DNA from: Collinsella sp. UBA6357
GTDB lineage: Bacteria > Actinomycetota > Coriobacteriia > Coriobacteriales > Coriobacteriaceae
DNA: 20,873 nucleotides
Reading direction: 5' to 3'
Assembly: GCA_002437815.1 (NCBI GenBank)
Contig: DJRP01000005.1
Location: 12,900 to 33,772 of the forward strand
Each line of letters starts with the position of its first letter. The stretch's first letter is position 1. Positions 1 to 7,708 of the stretch are shown piece after piece. The notes below the pieces were generated by a model. The model worked only from the letters and a program-made list of their open reading frames with translations, was not told where the DNA came from and did no database searches. Both the position numbers and the translations under genes were made by a program.

Positions 1-1411
1 CGACAAGGCCGCCCACGAACCACGGCACGCTCGGGATGCCCGAGACCATGGTCGCGACGACGCTCGCCTGCGCGGCGACAAAGGACTTGTCGGGGCCGAA
101 AGCGTCCGCGCCGTAGGCGGTGACGAGTGCCATCATGACGGCGGCCGCCACGAGCGCGCCCACGATGCCGCCGATGGCCTGGCCGATCCACTGCGCGCGC
201 GGGTTGGTGCCCAGTACCGCGCCGGCCTTGAAGTCGTTCATGACGTCGCCCGCAAGGCCGCACGCCACGGCCACCACACCGGCGATAAAGAACAGCTTGA
301 CCTGCGCGAGCTGCGCGAACGCGGCCACGATCAGCATGACGATCAAGCCGAAGATCTCCATGGGGTCGATGCCCGTCTGTCCGCAGCTCTGCGCGCTCAT
401 GATCGTGGTCACAAAGGTGAGGAGCGTCACCACGACGGCGGGCACGGGGCCCAGGTCGAGCGCGATGGCGATGACCACGGCGACGGCCGCGGCGGCAAGG
501 CCCAGGATGCCGGCGTCGAGCTTGAGCGAACCGGTGACGAGCGACTGCGCGTCGGTGTCGGAAGCGCTGTCGGCGGCAAGGCCGCGCACGATGCCCACGA
601 CCTCGGGAGCGATGTCCTTGAGCACCACGGCGATGCCGGAGCCCATCATGAGGCCCATGCCGAGCGACTTGACGATGCCCTGTGCGGTCGCGACGTCAAA
701 GGCGCCTACGGCGGTGCCGCCCACGATGATGCCGAAGTTGCCGAGCAGCGCGCCCGCAAACCAGAAGGCGACCGGCGCGAAGCCCACGAGAAAACCCACG
801 GAGAGGAGCATCGGCGAGTTGTAGATGGCAAACGTCACACCCGGGATGTTGAGCGAGCACAACATGCTCGGCACCACGCCGAGTGCGTCGCGCAGCACGC
901 AGTACAGGCCGGCGAGGCCCATCGAGCCAAAGAGCTGCTTGCCGGTCTTGCCGCCGGCCTCGGTCGCGCGCAGGGTCTGCGCCGCGGCGTTGCCGGTGGG
1001 AAACTCGAGCGCGGCATCCACGATAAAGTGCCTATGGATGAGCGCCGTGCAGATAAGGCCGAGGATGGTGCCGGCGAGGGCGACGATGAACATGTCGAGC
1101 CAGCTCACCTGGTCGGCCATGCCGAGCATCCAGGCGCCGGGGATGGTGAAGGCGAGACCGCCGGCGACCATGGCGCCCGCGGACATGATGGTGTGGGTGA
1201 CGTTGGCCTCATTGAGGCTCGCGTTGCCCAGCAGCTTGAGGAAGAACAGCGAGATGACGGCGGCGAAGATGATCGGCCAGGGGAGCGCGCCCATCTTGAG
1301 CGCCGTGTAGGCCGAGCTCGCCGTGATGATCACGCAGCCGAGGACGCCGATGACGACGCCGCGCAGCGTAAGTTGCCCGCGCAGACCTGCGCGGTTCTGA
1401 GGATTGCCCAT
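1..1411 (-). CDS. OPT-family oligopeptide transporter, 3' end cut by window edge
   Basis: Integral membrane transporter of the OPT family, which typically imports oligopeptides or metal chelates by proton symport. The substrate cannot be read here. The frame opens at ATG 1409-1411 (minus) and stays open for 470 codons to the window edge; family members are usually about 600-700 residues, so the C-terminal part is missing. The start is supported by AAAGGAG six bases upstream (1418-1424). The N-terminus reads MGNPQNRAGLRGQLTLRGVV and is followed by many hydrophobic segments. A motif EFPTGNAAAQTLRA at about residues 130-143 matches the (Y/F)PTG-x-A-x-A-x2-L(R/K)A signature of the bacterial OPT branch (COG1297). 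It is transcribed divergently from coaX across 188 bases. The family call is firm; the substrate is unknown. Confidence 0.88.
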   Translation of the reverse strand, partial: MGNPQNRAGLRGQLTLRGVVIGVLGCVIITASSAYTALKMGALPWPIIFAAVISLFFLKLLGNASLNEANVTHTIMSAGAMVAGGLAFTIPGAWMLGMADQVSWLDMFIVALAGTILGLICTALIHRHFIVDAALEFPTGNAAAQTLRATEAGGKTGKQLFGSMGLAGLYCVLRDALGVVPSMLCSLNIPGVTFAIYNSPMLLSVGFLVGFAPVAFWFAGALLGNFGIIVGGTAVGAFDVATAQGIVKSLGMGLMMGSGIAVVLKDIAPEVVGIVRGLAADSASDTDAQSLVTGSLKLDAGILGLAAAAVAVVIAIALDLGPVPAVVVTLLTFVTTIMSAQSCGQTGIDPMEIFGLIVMLIVAAFAQLAQVKLFFIAGVVAVACGLAGDVMNDFKAGAVLGTNPRAQWIGQAIGGIVGALVAAAVMMALVTAYGADAFGPDKSFVAAQASVVATMVSGIPSVPWFVGGLV

Positions 1412-1522
1412 ATATGTCTCCTTTGCGTATATCCGCTTCCCCTGGATGCGCGGGCGCGGGTCGCGCCAGCGCGGGAAGTCGGGTTACCTGGGCCGGCGCA
1501 TGAGCTCGCGCGGCCGCGCTCC

Positions 1523-1528
1523 AGTATA
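1523..1528 (-). promoter_or_regulatory. Candidate -10 box for the OPT transporter gene
   Basis: The minus strand reads TTTATACTGG here, a good -10 hexamer (TATACT), but there is no convincing -35 at 16-18 bases. If used, the transcript would carry a GC-rich leader of roughly 100 bases that includes the 12-bp palindrome GCGCGGCCGCGC (1508-1519). I recognise no riboswitch in that leader. Confidence 0.35.
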
Positions 1529-1544
1529 AACGTGCCGAGCTCTT

Positions 1545-1574
1545 TTGAGGGTGAGGGAAAAGACTGGTTATACT
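1545..1574 (+). promoter_or_regulatory. Probable promoter of coaX
   Basis: TTGAGG (1545-1550), an 18-base spacer and TATACT (1569-1574) form a good sigma-70-type promoter. The start codon follows 25 bases after the -10 box, with AAGGAGG (1586-1592) as ribosome binding site. Confidence 0.6.
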
Positions 1575-1599
1575 GCATCCAGAAGAAGGAGGCAGGGTA

Positions 1600-2451
1600 A
1601 TGCGTGGCGCAGACTCATATATCGTGACGGTCGACGTGGGAAACACGTCGACAAGGTTCGGTCTGTTCGAGACCGAGACGGCCGCGGCGGCGACATGTCC
1701 GTTCAGAACCTGGGAGATCACCACACCCGATCGGCTCACGACCGATGAAGCGCGCATGCATGTGGCGCAGGTGCTCGACATGCTCGGTGCCGATACGGGT
1801 ATATCCGGCCATCTGCGTCCGGAGGCGGCGGTTCTTTCGTGCGTGGTTCCCACGCTCGAGGCGGCGTGGACCGTTGCGCTGCGCTCGAGTGTTACCGGGA
1901 AGGTCTTCAGCGTCGGCCCCGGTCTTAAGACCGGCATGCGCATGCGCTACGACGATCCGTCGGAGATCGGTCCGGACCGCATCGCCGATGCGCTCGCGGC
2001 TCGGGAGGTCTATGGCGCTCCGTGCGTGGTGGTCGATCTGGGTACCACGACCAATATCGAGGTCGTCGACGGGGAAGGTTCCTTTGCGGGCGGTATCATC
2101 GCGCCGGGCTTGGCCCTGGGCGCCCGCTCGCTCTCGGCGGCGGCAGCCCGGCTTCCCATGGTGGAGCTCCGTGCGCCGGCCAGCGTGATCGGCAAGAGCA
2201 CGCGCGACGCCATGCGCTCGGGCGTGGTGTTCGGTGAGGTTGCCCGCATCGACGGCATGCTCGATATGGTGCTCGCCGAGATGCGTGCCACCGGAGCGGC
2301 CGGCGATAGCCCCGTGCCCATCGTTATCACCGGCAGCCGTGCGAGCGAGATGGCCGCTTTGCTGCGCCATGACCTCACGCCCGATGATGCGCTCACCCTT
2401 CGCGGCCTAGCTGAGCTCTATCGTCTGAACCGTAAGCCCCGCCGTGCGTAG
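1600..2451 (+). CDS. coaX: Type III pantothenate kinase
   Basis: Phosphorylates pantothenate with ATP, the first committed step of coenzyme A synthesis, in the cytosol. The 283-residue length fits the type III (CoaX) family of about 250-280 residues. Visible ASKHA-fold motifs are DVGNTS (residues 12-17, phosphate 1), GPDR (124-127, with the probable catalytic Asp126), DLGTTTNIEVV (146-156, phosphate 2) and GGIIAPGLALGARSL (164-178). The N-terminus fits the start well: residues 8-17 form the first beta strand and phosphate loop. ATG 1600 follows AAGGAGG at good spacing. It is divergent from the OPT gene and leads a run of plus-strand genes, though dCMP deaminase, next downstream, seems to have its own -10 box. 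Confidence 0.95.
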   Translation: MRGADSYIVTVDVGNTSTRFGLFETETAAAATCPFRTWEITTPDRLTTDEARMHVAQVLDMLGADTGISGHLRPEAAVLSCVVPTLEAAWTVALRSSVTGKVFSVGPGLKTGMRMRYDDPSEIGPDRIADALAAREVYGAPCVVVDLGTTTNIEVVDGEGSFAGGIIAPGLALGARSLSAAAARLPMVELRAPASVIGKSTRDAMRSGVVFGEVARIDGMLDMVLAEMRATGAAGDSPVPIVITGSRASEMAALLRHDLTPDDALTLRGLAELYRLNRKPRRA

Positions 2452-2481
2452 GGCGCTTCAGCGCGCTCGGGGCGTGCCTGC

Positions 2482-2487
2482 TACAAT
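2482..2487 (+). promoter_or_regulatory. Candidate -10 box for the dCMP deaminase gene
   Basis: CTACAATGG gives a near-consensus TACAAT hexamer 37 bases before the ATG. The -35 region is weak: TTCAGC at 2457-2462 would need a 19-base spacer. The gene may instead be read through from coaX. Confidence 0.4.
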
Positions 2488-2523
2488 GGTCGGCAAAAAG
2501 CTCTGGCAGTGGAGGTATTTGCC

Positions 2524-3039
2524 ATGTCGAGTACACAGGGCGCCGGCGCCTCTGGTAAGCGTCAAGACGTCATCAGCTGGGACGAGTTCTTTATGAGCGT
2601 AGCCATCGCCGCGCAGCGTCGCAGCAAAGATCCCAACACGCAGGTGGGCGCTTGTATCGCGAGCACCAACCATCGCATCCTGTCGGTGGGCTACAACGGT
2701 ACGCCCTCGGCGCTCAACGACGACTTCTTTCCCTGGGGCACGAGCGATGATCCGCTGCAGGACAAGCATAACTATGTGGTGCATGCCGAGGCTAACGCCG
2801 TGCTCAACTACCGCGGCTCGCTCAAAGATCTGGAAGGGTCGACGGTCTACGTCACGTTGTTCCCCTGCCACGACTGCGCCAAGATCTTGGCGCAGGTTGG
2901 TATCGGCGAGGTGGTCTATCTCGACAACAAATACGCCGATACCGACGACGGACGCATCAGCCGCCGCATCCTCGATTCCTGCGGTATCAGCTACCGCCAG
3001 GTGATCGTCGACGTCACGATCGGCACCGGCCGCGCATAG
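2524..3039 (+). CDS. Deoxycytidylate (dCMP) deaminase family protein
   Basis: Zinc-dependent deaminase, probably converting dCMP to dUMP for thymidylate synthesis in the cytosol. It has 171 residues from ATG 2524, preceded by GGAGG (2511-2515) eight bases upstream. An in-frame GTG at 2509 overlaps that ribosome binding site and is unlikely to be the start. Zinc-site motifs of the cytidine/deoxycytidylate deaminase fold are clear: HAE (residues 87-89, His ligand and catalytic Glu) and PCHDC (114-118, two Cys ligands). The stretch SKDPNTQVGACI (34-45) with GYNGTP (56-61) is typical of dCMP deaminases and ComEB proteins rather than cytidine or tRNA-adenosine deaminases. I see no linked competence genes, so the nucleotide-pool role is preferred. 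Confidence 0.9.
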   Translation: MSSTQGAGASGKRQDVISWDEFFMSVAIAAQRRSKDPNTQVGACIASTNHRILSVGYNGTPSALNDDFFPWGTSDDPLQDKHNYVVHAEANAVLNYRGSLKDLEGSTVYVTLFPCHDCAKILAQVGIGEVVYLDNKYADTDDGRISRRILDSCGISYRQVIVDVTIGTGRA

Positions 3040-3065
3040 TCTTTTTAGGACGGGGATAAAAAGAC
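3039..3065. repeat. Perfect 8-bp inverted repeat (AT-rich hairpin) after the dCMP deaminase stop
   Basis: GTCTTTTT (3039-3046) and AAAAAGAC (3058-3065) are exact reverse complements around an 11-base loop with a G-rich core (GGACGGGG). The left arm starts on the last base of the TAG stop. It does not look like a normal intrinsic terminator, because the stem is AT-rich and no T-tract follows. It may be a weak terminator, a processing hairpin or a dispersed REP-like sequence. Confidence 0.5.
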
Positions 3066-3163
3066 CACATAGGCATGCGCAAAGCTGGGTACACGGCTGT
3101 AGTAACATAACCAGCATCATGCGGCGCGTGCGCGACCGCGTTTCAAAGACGAAAGGAGCCCTT

Positions 3164-3445
3164 GTGGCCGTTAACGAAGAGCTTCTCAAAAAGGTTCTCG
3201 AGGAGATTCGCCCCAATCTGCAGGCCGATGGCGGCGACATGAACTACATCGGTGTCGACGATGAAGGCGTCGTCCAGCTGGAGCTTCAGGGCGCTTGCGC
3301 CGGCTGCCCCATGAGCTCGCTCACCCTGTCCATGGGCATCGAGCGCATCCTCAAGGAGCATGTGCCGGGCGTCACGCGCGTCGAGTCGGTCAATAACGGC
3401 GGCGAGGCTGCCGAGGATCTGTACGACGAGTACGCTCCGTTCTAA
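3164..3445 (+). CDS. NifU C-terminal-domain (Nfu-type) Fe-S cluster carrier
   Basis: Small scaffold or carrier protein that holds and passes on an iron-sulfur cluster in the cytosol. It has 93 residues, the length of a free-standing NifU-C domain. The cluster-binding motif is GACAGCP, with Cys45 and Cys48 (CxxC), preceded by the family segment IRPNLQADGGD (15-25). GTG 3164 is chosen because AAAGGAG (3152-3158) lies five bases upstream; a longer frame from 3119 would add 15 residues that do not fit the domain. No isc or suf genes are in view, so it is a lone Nfu gene. The tail (EAAEDLYDEYAPF) is acidic. Confidence 0.88.
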   Translation: MAVNEELLKKVLEEIRPNLQADGGDMNYIGVDDEGVVQLELQGACAGCPMSSLTLSMGIERILKEHVPGVTRVESVNNGGEAAEDLYDEYAPF

Positions 3446-3494
3446 ATGTACGGCTCGTTACCGCACGTATCGGCGATAACGGACGCAAACGAGA

Positions 3495-3535
3495 CAAATG
3501 TGCGGCTGCGAGCGCAAAGCCCGCGGCCGCATTTG
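3495..3535 (+). terminator. Imperfect GC-rich hairpin between nfu and lgt
   Basis: CAAATG...CGGCTGCG (left arm, 3495-3510) pairs with CGCGGCCGCATTTG (3522-3535), with a two-base bulge, one G-U pair and an 11-base loop. There is no T-tract, so a role in termination is doubtful; it could shape the lgt leader. The lgt ribosome binding site starts about ten bases later. Confidence 0.35.
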
Positions 3536-3558
3536 CATGAAGGGAAGGGGGAGCCGTC

Positions 3559-4398
3559 GTGCTCAACGACCTCTACCATATGCTCGATCCGGTGGCGTTT
3601 TCGGCCGGTCCCATCACTATCTATTGGTACGGTCTGGCTTACGTGCTCGGTGCGATCCTCACCGGTTTTGTCATGTACCGCACGCAGCGCCGCTGGGGCT
3701 TCGATATCACCATCGATGATCTGGTGAGCGTCGTGGTGGGCGTGGTCTTTGGTCTGATCATCGGCGCGCGCCTGTTCTATGTGGTCTTTTACGGCGACGG
3801 CTACTACTGGGCCCATCCGCTCGAGATCTTTGCCACCAACGAGGGCGGCATGAGTTTTCACGGCGGCCTGGTGGGCGGCATCATCGGCGGGGTTATCGTG
3901 TGCCGTATCTATAAGATGAACCCCTGGACGATCGCCGACCTTGCCGTCACGGGCGCACCGCTGGCGCTGTGCCTGGGACGTTGCGCCAACTTTGTCAACG
4001 GCGAGCTGTGGGGCAAGCCCTGCGGCGACTTGCCCTGGGGCGTCGTGTTCGGCGACGCGGCGGGCGATATGCCCCGGCATCCCTCGCAGCTTTACGAGGC
4101 GCTGCTCGAGGGCGTCGTACTGTTCTGCGTCCTTCAGGTGCTCAGCCGCAAAAAACCCCTGCCGCCCCAAGGCACGTTTTTGGGCGCGTTCGTCATGGGC
4201 TATGGCATCGTGCGCTTTCTGGTCGAGTTCGTGCGCGTTCCCGATGCCCAGCTCGGCTATCTTCTGGGCGGCGTGATCACCATGGGTCAGCTGCTGAGCC
4301 TGCCGCTGGTGATCGCCGGCGCGGCGCTGATCGCCTATGCGCACCATCGTGCGCGTCCCCAGCGCCTCTATCTTGATGAGCGATCGATTGATGAGTGA
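3559..4398 (+). CDS. lgt: Prolipoprotein diacylglyceryl transferase
   Basis: Membrane enzyme that moves diacylglyceryl from phosphatidylglycerol to the lipobox cysteine of prelipoproteins, the first step of lipoprotein maturation. It has 279 residues, the usual size, and about seven membrane segments. Signature residues are present: SFHGG (99-103, equivalent to the essential His103 region of E. coli Lgt), GRCANFVNGELWG (140-152, the Lgt signature), HPSQLYE (174-180) and RFLVEFVR near residues 220-230. GTG 3559 is preceded by AAGGGGGAG (3545-3553). The ZnuA lipoprotein at 18852-19829 would be a substrate. A 57-base gap separates the stop from the next gene's start. Confidence 0.95.
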   Translation: MLNDLYHMLDPVAFSAGPITIYWYGLAYVLGAILTGFVMYRTQRRWGFDITIDDLVSVVVGVVFGLIIGARLFYVVFYGDGYYWAHPLEIFATNEGGMSFHGGLVGGIIGGVIVCRIYKMNPWTIADLAVTGAPLALCLGRCANFVNGELWGKPCGDLPWGVVFGDAAGDMPRHPSQLYEALLEGVVLFCVLQVLSRKKPLPPQGTFLGAFVMGYGIVRFLVEFVRVPDAQLGYLLGGVITMGQLLSLPLVIAGAALIAYAHHRARPQRLYLDERSIDE

Positions 4399-4403
4399 TC
4401 GAG

Positions 4404-4441
4404 GGTCGTTTCCCATGTGTCTCTTTTGGCGCGAAACGACC
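4404..4441 (+). repeat. Perfect 9-bp inverted repeat in the lgt-DUF6020 leader
   Basis: GGTCGTTTC (4404-4412) and GAAACGACC (4433-4441) are exact reverse complements around a 20-base loop. The right arm ends four bases before AAAGGA (4445-4450), the ribosome binding site of the next gene. It could be a leader hairpin, an attenuator or a dimeric operator. Confidence 0.5.
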
Positions 4442-4455
4442 GAGAAAGGACCGAT

Positions 4456-6630
4456 GTGAACCACGAGAGCCAACAGCTTGGCAACGCCGGCGTGCCGACT
4501 TCTGCCGCCCGCGACGCCGCCCGCATCGTCTGGTTCAAGCGATATCCCGCCAAACAGACGATCATTTCGCTTGCCCTGGCACTGCTGGCGACGGCGGCGT
4601 TTTCCATCGACCCCTCGACGGTCACCAACAACGCCGTGCTCTCGATCGACCCGCATGCCACCGGTACGCTCTATGTTTGCTATGAGGTGCTGCTTTCTTT
4701 TGCCGGCCATGCCGATGCCGTCATGCTGCTGGCGCTCGCGTGCCTGCTCACGTTGCCGTTTCGCTATGTGTTCTTTGGACGCGGCGACGCCTGGCGCCCT
4801 TCGGTGGTACTGCCGTCGCTGCTCTTTGCCGTCTGTATGGTCTTTGGCCGCAGCTACGACCTTGCCGATTCGGCCGAGCTCGTGCTCGGCGACCGTGCGC
4901 GTGTGGTGTGCGCCTGGATCGGCGGGGCGGGCTGGACGGTGCTCGCCATGACGGGCTTCTATCTTGCCTTCGAGTGCCTCGACTGGCTCGGCACGCGCCG
5001 GATTCCGTTTTCGGAATCGCGTTTTGGCCGTTTGTGGCGCGCTGCTCACGCCGTTTTGTCCCGCCATCCGTTTGCGGGGCCGTTTTTGCTGCTATTGCTC
5101 ACCTGGATGCCGACGTATATCGCGGGACTGCCGGGGCTGTTCATGGGGGATACGGGGGCTCAGATCCGCCAGTGGTTCAACTATCCCAACGGTACGAGCG
5201 ACTATCTGATGCTCATCAATCCTCATGTGCTGCTCAACGGACATCATCCGGTGGTGCACACGGCGCTGCTGGGAACCTGCGTGCGCATCGGCATGGCGAT
5301 CTTTGGCGACTGCAACGCGGGACTTGTTCTTTACACCACGTTTCAATACGCGGTGACGGCGGCATGCGTGGCGTACTCGGTGTCCTCGATGCGCAAGTTC
5401 GGCGTCAATCTGCTTGTGCGCACCATAGCGCTCGGCTTCTTTATCCTGATGCCCTTGTTCTCAAACTATGCCGTGCTCATCACCAAAGATGTGCTGTTTG
5501 CCGATGCCCTGCTCGTGTTGATGGTGCAGACGGTCAAGCTGATCGCTTTTGGCTTGGATCGGCGTGATGCCGACCGTGCTCGCGCGGGGGAGGCCGCTCC
5601 GGTGCTGTTCGCCCGCCACGACTGGGCGCTGCTCGTGCTTGCCGCCTTGGGGTCGACGTTCCTGCGCAACGGGGGTCTGGTATTTCCCGCGGCAGCCTGT
5701 TTGATCGCGGCCGTCGCAAGCGCATTTGATGCGTATCGCCGCCGCGCTCCGCGTTGGCGCTGGATAGCGGTGCTCGGCGTGCTCGCGCTCTGCGTGGCCA
5801 GCAATACGTATTTCACCAAAGTCTTCATGCCCGCGCACGACATCACGCCCGGCTCCAAGCGCGAGATGCTCTCGATTCCGTTCCAGCAAACGGCGCGCTT
5901 CGTCCAGAAGCATGACGGTCTTCATTCGGGCGTTGCCCCGATCGTCAAGGACGATGGAACCGTCGAGGAGGCGACCGACGACGGGTTGGTGACCGAGCGG
6001 GAGCGTGCCATCATCGACCGCGTCCTCAAGTACGACAATCTTGGGCGCCGTTACAACCCCGACAAGTCCGATGCCGTCAAGAACAGCTTCAACGAGGCGG
6101 CGTCCGATGACGACATCAAAGCCTATTTCAAGGTATGGGCCGAGATGTTCCATAAGGATCCCGAGAGCTATATCTCGGCCCTTATCAACAACTACTATGG
6201 ATATTTCTATCCGAGTGCGCGTGACGTCTGGTTCTACAGCACAGCCAACTCCGCTGCCATCATGGAGCGTCCCGACAACACCAAGTACTTCGATTTTCAT
6301 CCCACGAAAGGTAGCGCGGTGCGTTTTTGCGACCATCTGGTCAACCTGTACCGTGTGGCGGTGCAGCGCCTGCCGTTCATCTCGCTCACCATGAGCTCGG
6401 CCACCTATGTGTGGATCATGGTCGCCGTGGTGGTCTATCTGCTGCGGGGCCGCTCATGGCGCGCGCTTGCCATCTGGGTGCCGCTTTTGGGGGTGCTGGC
6501 CGTGTGCCTGATCGGGCCGTGCAACGGATCGACCTATATGCGTTATCTCTATCCGGTTATCGTGTGCATGCCCTTTGTGCTGGGCGTCACGGTCACTCGC
6601 ACCGATCTGCTTTGGCCCTGCCGGCGTTAG
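4456..6630 (+). CDS. DUF6020-like polytopic membrane protein, possible GT-C-type glycosyltransferase
   Basis: Large integral membrane protein of 724 residues with about a dozen hydrophobic segments. I assign it to DUF6020-type proteins from pattern memory, not from a search. Polar motifs outside the membrane are MGDTGAQIRQW (about 230-240), NGHHPVVHTALLG (261-273) and TKDVLFAD (343-350). A conserved Asp in the first large outer loop and multiple helices recall GT-C glycosyltransferases that use lipid-linked sugars, but this is inference. Residues about 470-620 form a soluble, charged domain between two membrane blocks. GTG 4456 follows AAAGGA by five bases; the frame is open upstream to GTG 4417, but that lies inside the inverted repeat and lacks a ribosome binding site. 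It may be co-transcribed with lgt, which suggests an envelope role. Confidence 0.7.
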   Translation: MNHESQQLGNAGVPTSAARDAARIVWFKRYPAKQTIISLALALLATAAFSIDPSTVTNNAVLSIDPHATGTLYVCYEVLLSFAGHADAVMLLALACLLTLPFRYVFFGRGDAWRPSVVLPSLLFAVCMVFGRSYDLADSAELVLGDRARVVCAWIGGAGWTVLAMTGFYLAFECLDWLGTRRIPFSESRFGRLWRAAHAVLSRHPFAGPFLLLLLTWMPTYIAGLPGLFMGDTGAQIRQWFNYPNGTSDYLMLINPHVLLNGHHPVVHTALLGTCVRIGMAIFGDCNAGLVLYTTFQYAVTAACVAYSVSSMRKFGVNLLVRTIALGFFILMPLFSNYAVLITKDVLFADALLVLMVQTVKLIAFGLDRRDADRARAGEAAPVLFARHDWALLVLAALGSTFLRNGGLVFPAAACLIAAVASAFDAYRRRAPRWRWIAVLGVLALCVASNTYFTKVFMPAHDITPGSKREMLSIPFQQTARFVQKHDGLHSGVAPIVKDDGTVEEATDDGLVTERERAIIDRVLKYDNLGRRYNPDKSDAVKNSFNEAASDDDIKAYFKVWAEMFHKDPESYISALINNYYGYFYPSARDVWFYSTANSAAIMERPDNTKYFDFHPTKGSAVRFCDHLVNLYRVAVQRLPFISLTMSSATYVWIMVAVVVYLLRGRSWRALAIWVPLLGVLAVCLIGPCNGSTYMRYLYPVIVCMPFVLGVTVTRTDLLWPCRR

Positions 6631-6784
6631 CCGCCATCGCGTTCGTGCGGCGACGGTGCAAACCCGACGTTTGACGTCGATTGTGCTTTATCTCGTGCGC
6701 GGGTAGGTATATCATAACGACGTTTGTTTATATTGCCCGAGCCTTGTGCTTGGGGCTTTAGGTCTAAACCGATAGGAGACACGT
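6631..6784 (+). promoter_or_regulatory. Intergenic region with probable yebC promoter
   Basis: These 154 bases hold no gene. A -10-like TATCAT (6710-6715) within TATATCATAACG lies 70 bases before yebC, with TTTATC (6687-6692) as a weak -35 at 17 bases. The ribosome binding site is ATAGGAG (about 6772-6778). A GCCGC/GCGGC short hairpin follows the DUF6020 stop but has no T-tract, so no clear terminator separates the genes. Confidence 0.35.
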
Positions 6785-7594
6785 ATGTCCGGACACTCTA
6801 AGTGGGCCACTACCAAGCATCGTAAGGGCGCGCAGGACGCCAAGCGTTCCGCCCTCTTCTCCAAGCTCAGCCGCAACATCACCGTCGCGGCCCGTCTCGG
6901 CGGCGACCCGCTGCCCGAGAACAACGCCTCCCTTGCCGCCGCTGTGGCCAAGGCCAAGGCCCAGTCCATGCCCAAGGACAAGATCAAGTCTGCTATCGAC
7001 AAGGCTTTCGGCACCGGTGCCGATGCCGCCGTGTATGAGAGCATCGTCTACGAGGGCTACGGCCCCGCCGGCGTCGCCGTCTACGTCGATTGCCTGACCG
7101 ACAACCGTAACCGCACCGCCGCCGACGTTCGCTCCGCCTTCTCCCACGCCGGTGGCAACCTGGGCACCTCCGGTTCCGTCGCCTTCCAGTTCGAGCGCAA
7201 GGGCCAGATCGTCGTCGCCAAGGAGGTCATCGACCCCAACTCCAAGAAGGAGGTCATGATCGCCAACGGTGCCGCCGGTGACGAGGACGAGTTCATGATG
7301 GCTATCGCCGATGCCGGTGGCGAGGACTACGAGGACGCCGGCGAGGAGTGGATCGTCTGGACCACTGCCAACGACGTCATGGCTGTCTCCAAGGCGCTCG
7401 AGGAGCAGGGCATCCAGGTCAAGGGTTCCGAGACCACCATGGTCCCGACCACCCCGACCGAGGTTACTCCTGCCGATGCCAAGAAGGTCCAGCGCCTCAT
7501 CGACCGCCTCGAGGAGCTCGACGACGTTCAGGACGTCTACAGCACCATGGACATGACCGACGAGGTTCTCGCCGCCCTGGAGGAAGAGGAGTAA
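6785..7594 (+). CDS. yebC: YebC/TACO1/PmpR-family protein
   Basis: Cytosolic protein of the YebC/TACO1 family. Members have been described as DNA-binding transcription regulators and as translation factors that relieve ribosome stalling; this sequence does not decide between them. The N-terminal signature MSGHSKWATTKHRKGAQDAKR is near-perfect, followed by NNASLAAAVAKAKAQSMPKDKI. It has 269 residues against 246 in E. coli, with extra acidic stretches around residues 155-195 (GDEDEF, GGEDYEDAGEE) and an acidic C-terminus. Codon use is cleaner than in its neighbours (AAG, GAC, GAG and ATC dominate), which suggests high expression. It stands alone between its own promoter region and a downstream hairpin. 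Confidence 0.95.
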   Translation: MSGHSKWATTKHRKGAQDAKRSALFSKLSRNITVAARLGGDPLPENNASLAAAVAKAKAQSMPKDKIKSAIDKAFGTGADAAVYESIVYEGYGPAGVAVYVDCLTDNRNRTAADVRSAFSHAGGNLGTSGSVAFQFERKGQIVVAKEVIDPNSKKEVMIANGAAGDEDEFMMAIADAGGEDYEDAGEEWIVWTTANDVMAVSKALEEQGIQVKGSETTMVPTTPTEVTPADAKKVQRLIDRLEELDDVQDVYSTMDMTDEVLAALEEEE

Positions 7595-7666
7595 GTTTTT
7601 CGAGCGTGCATCGCTTGGTCCTCATGGGGTATACATAAGCGAAGTTTGATGCTTCGTGAAACATGT

Positions 7667-7708
7667 GAGCCGGGTCCGGCAGCGAAAGCTCCGGGGTCGG
7701 CTCGCTTT
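7667..7708 (+). terminator. Long GC hairpin with GAAA tetraloop, candidate yebC terminator
   Basis: GAGCCG...CCGG-C-AGC (7667-7683) pairs with GCT-CCGG...CGGCTC (7688-7703) around a GAAA tetraloop (7684-7687), with a small internal mismatch. A short GCTTTAT follows rather than a full T-run. It is a plausible terminator for yebC. Confidence 0.5.

Noticed and set aside
1412..1599. Possible riboswitch or T-box in the OPT-coaX intergenic region
   Set aside because: No recognisable conserved core could be read, and for coaX the promoter lies too close to the start to leave room.
120..1600. Several plus-strand open frames (120-824, 825-1310, 1028-1600) at the left end
   Set aside because: They are antisense to the OPT transporter frame, which runs uninterrupted on the minus strand and has family motifs and a good ribosome binding site.
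3442..5067. A 541-codon open frame on the minus strand opposite lgt and the DUF6020 gene
   Set aside because: It spans two real plus-strand genes and their intergenic gap, and its composition (Ala/His/Arg/Asp/Gln-rich) is that of an antisense shadow.
7640..7656. Small hairpin CGAAG-TTTGATG-CTTCG after yebC, considered as a terminator
   Set aside because: The stem is only 5 bp and no T-tract follows; the larger GAAA-loop hairpin downstream is a better candidate.
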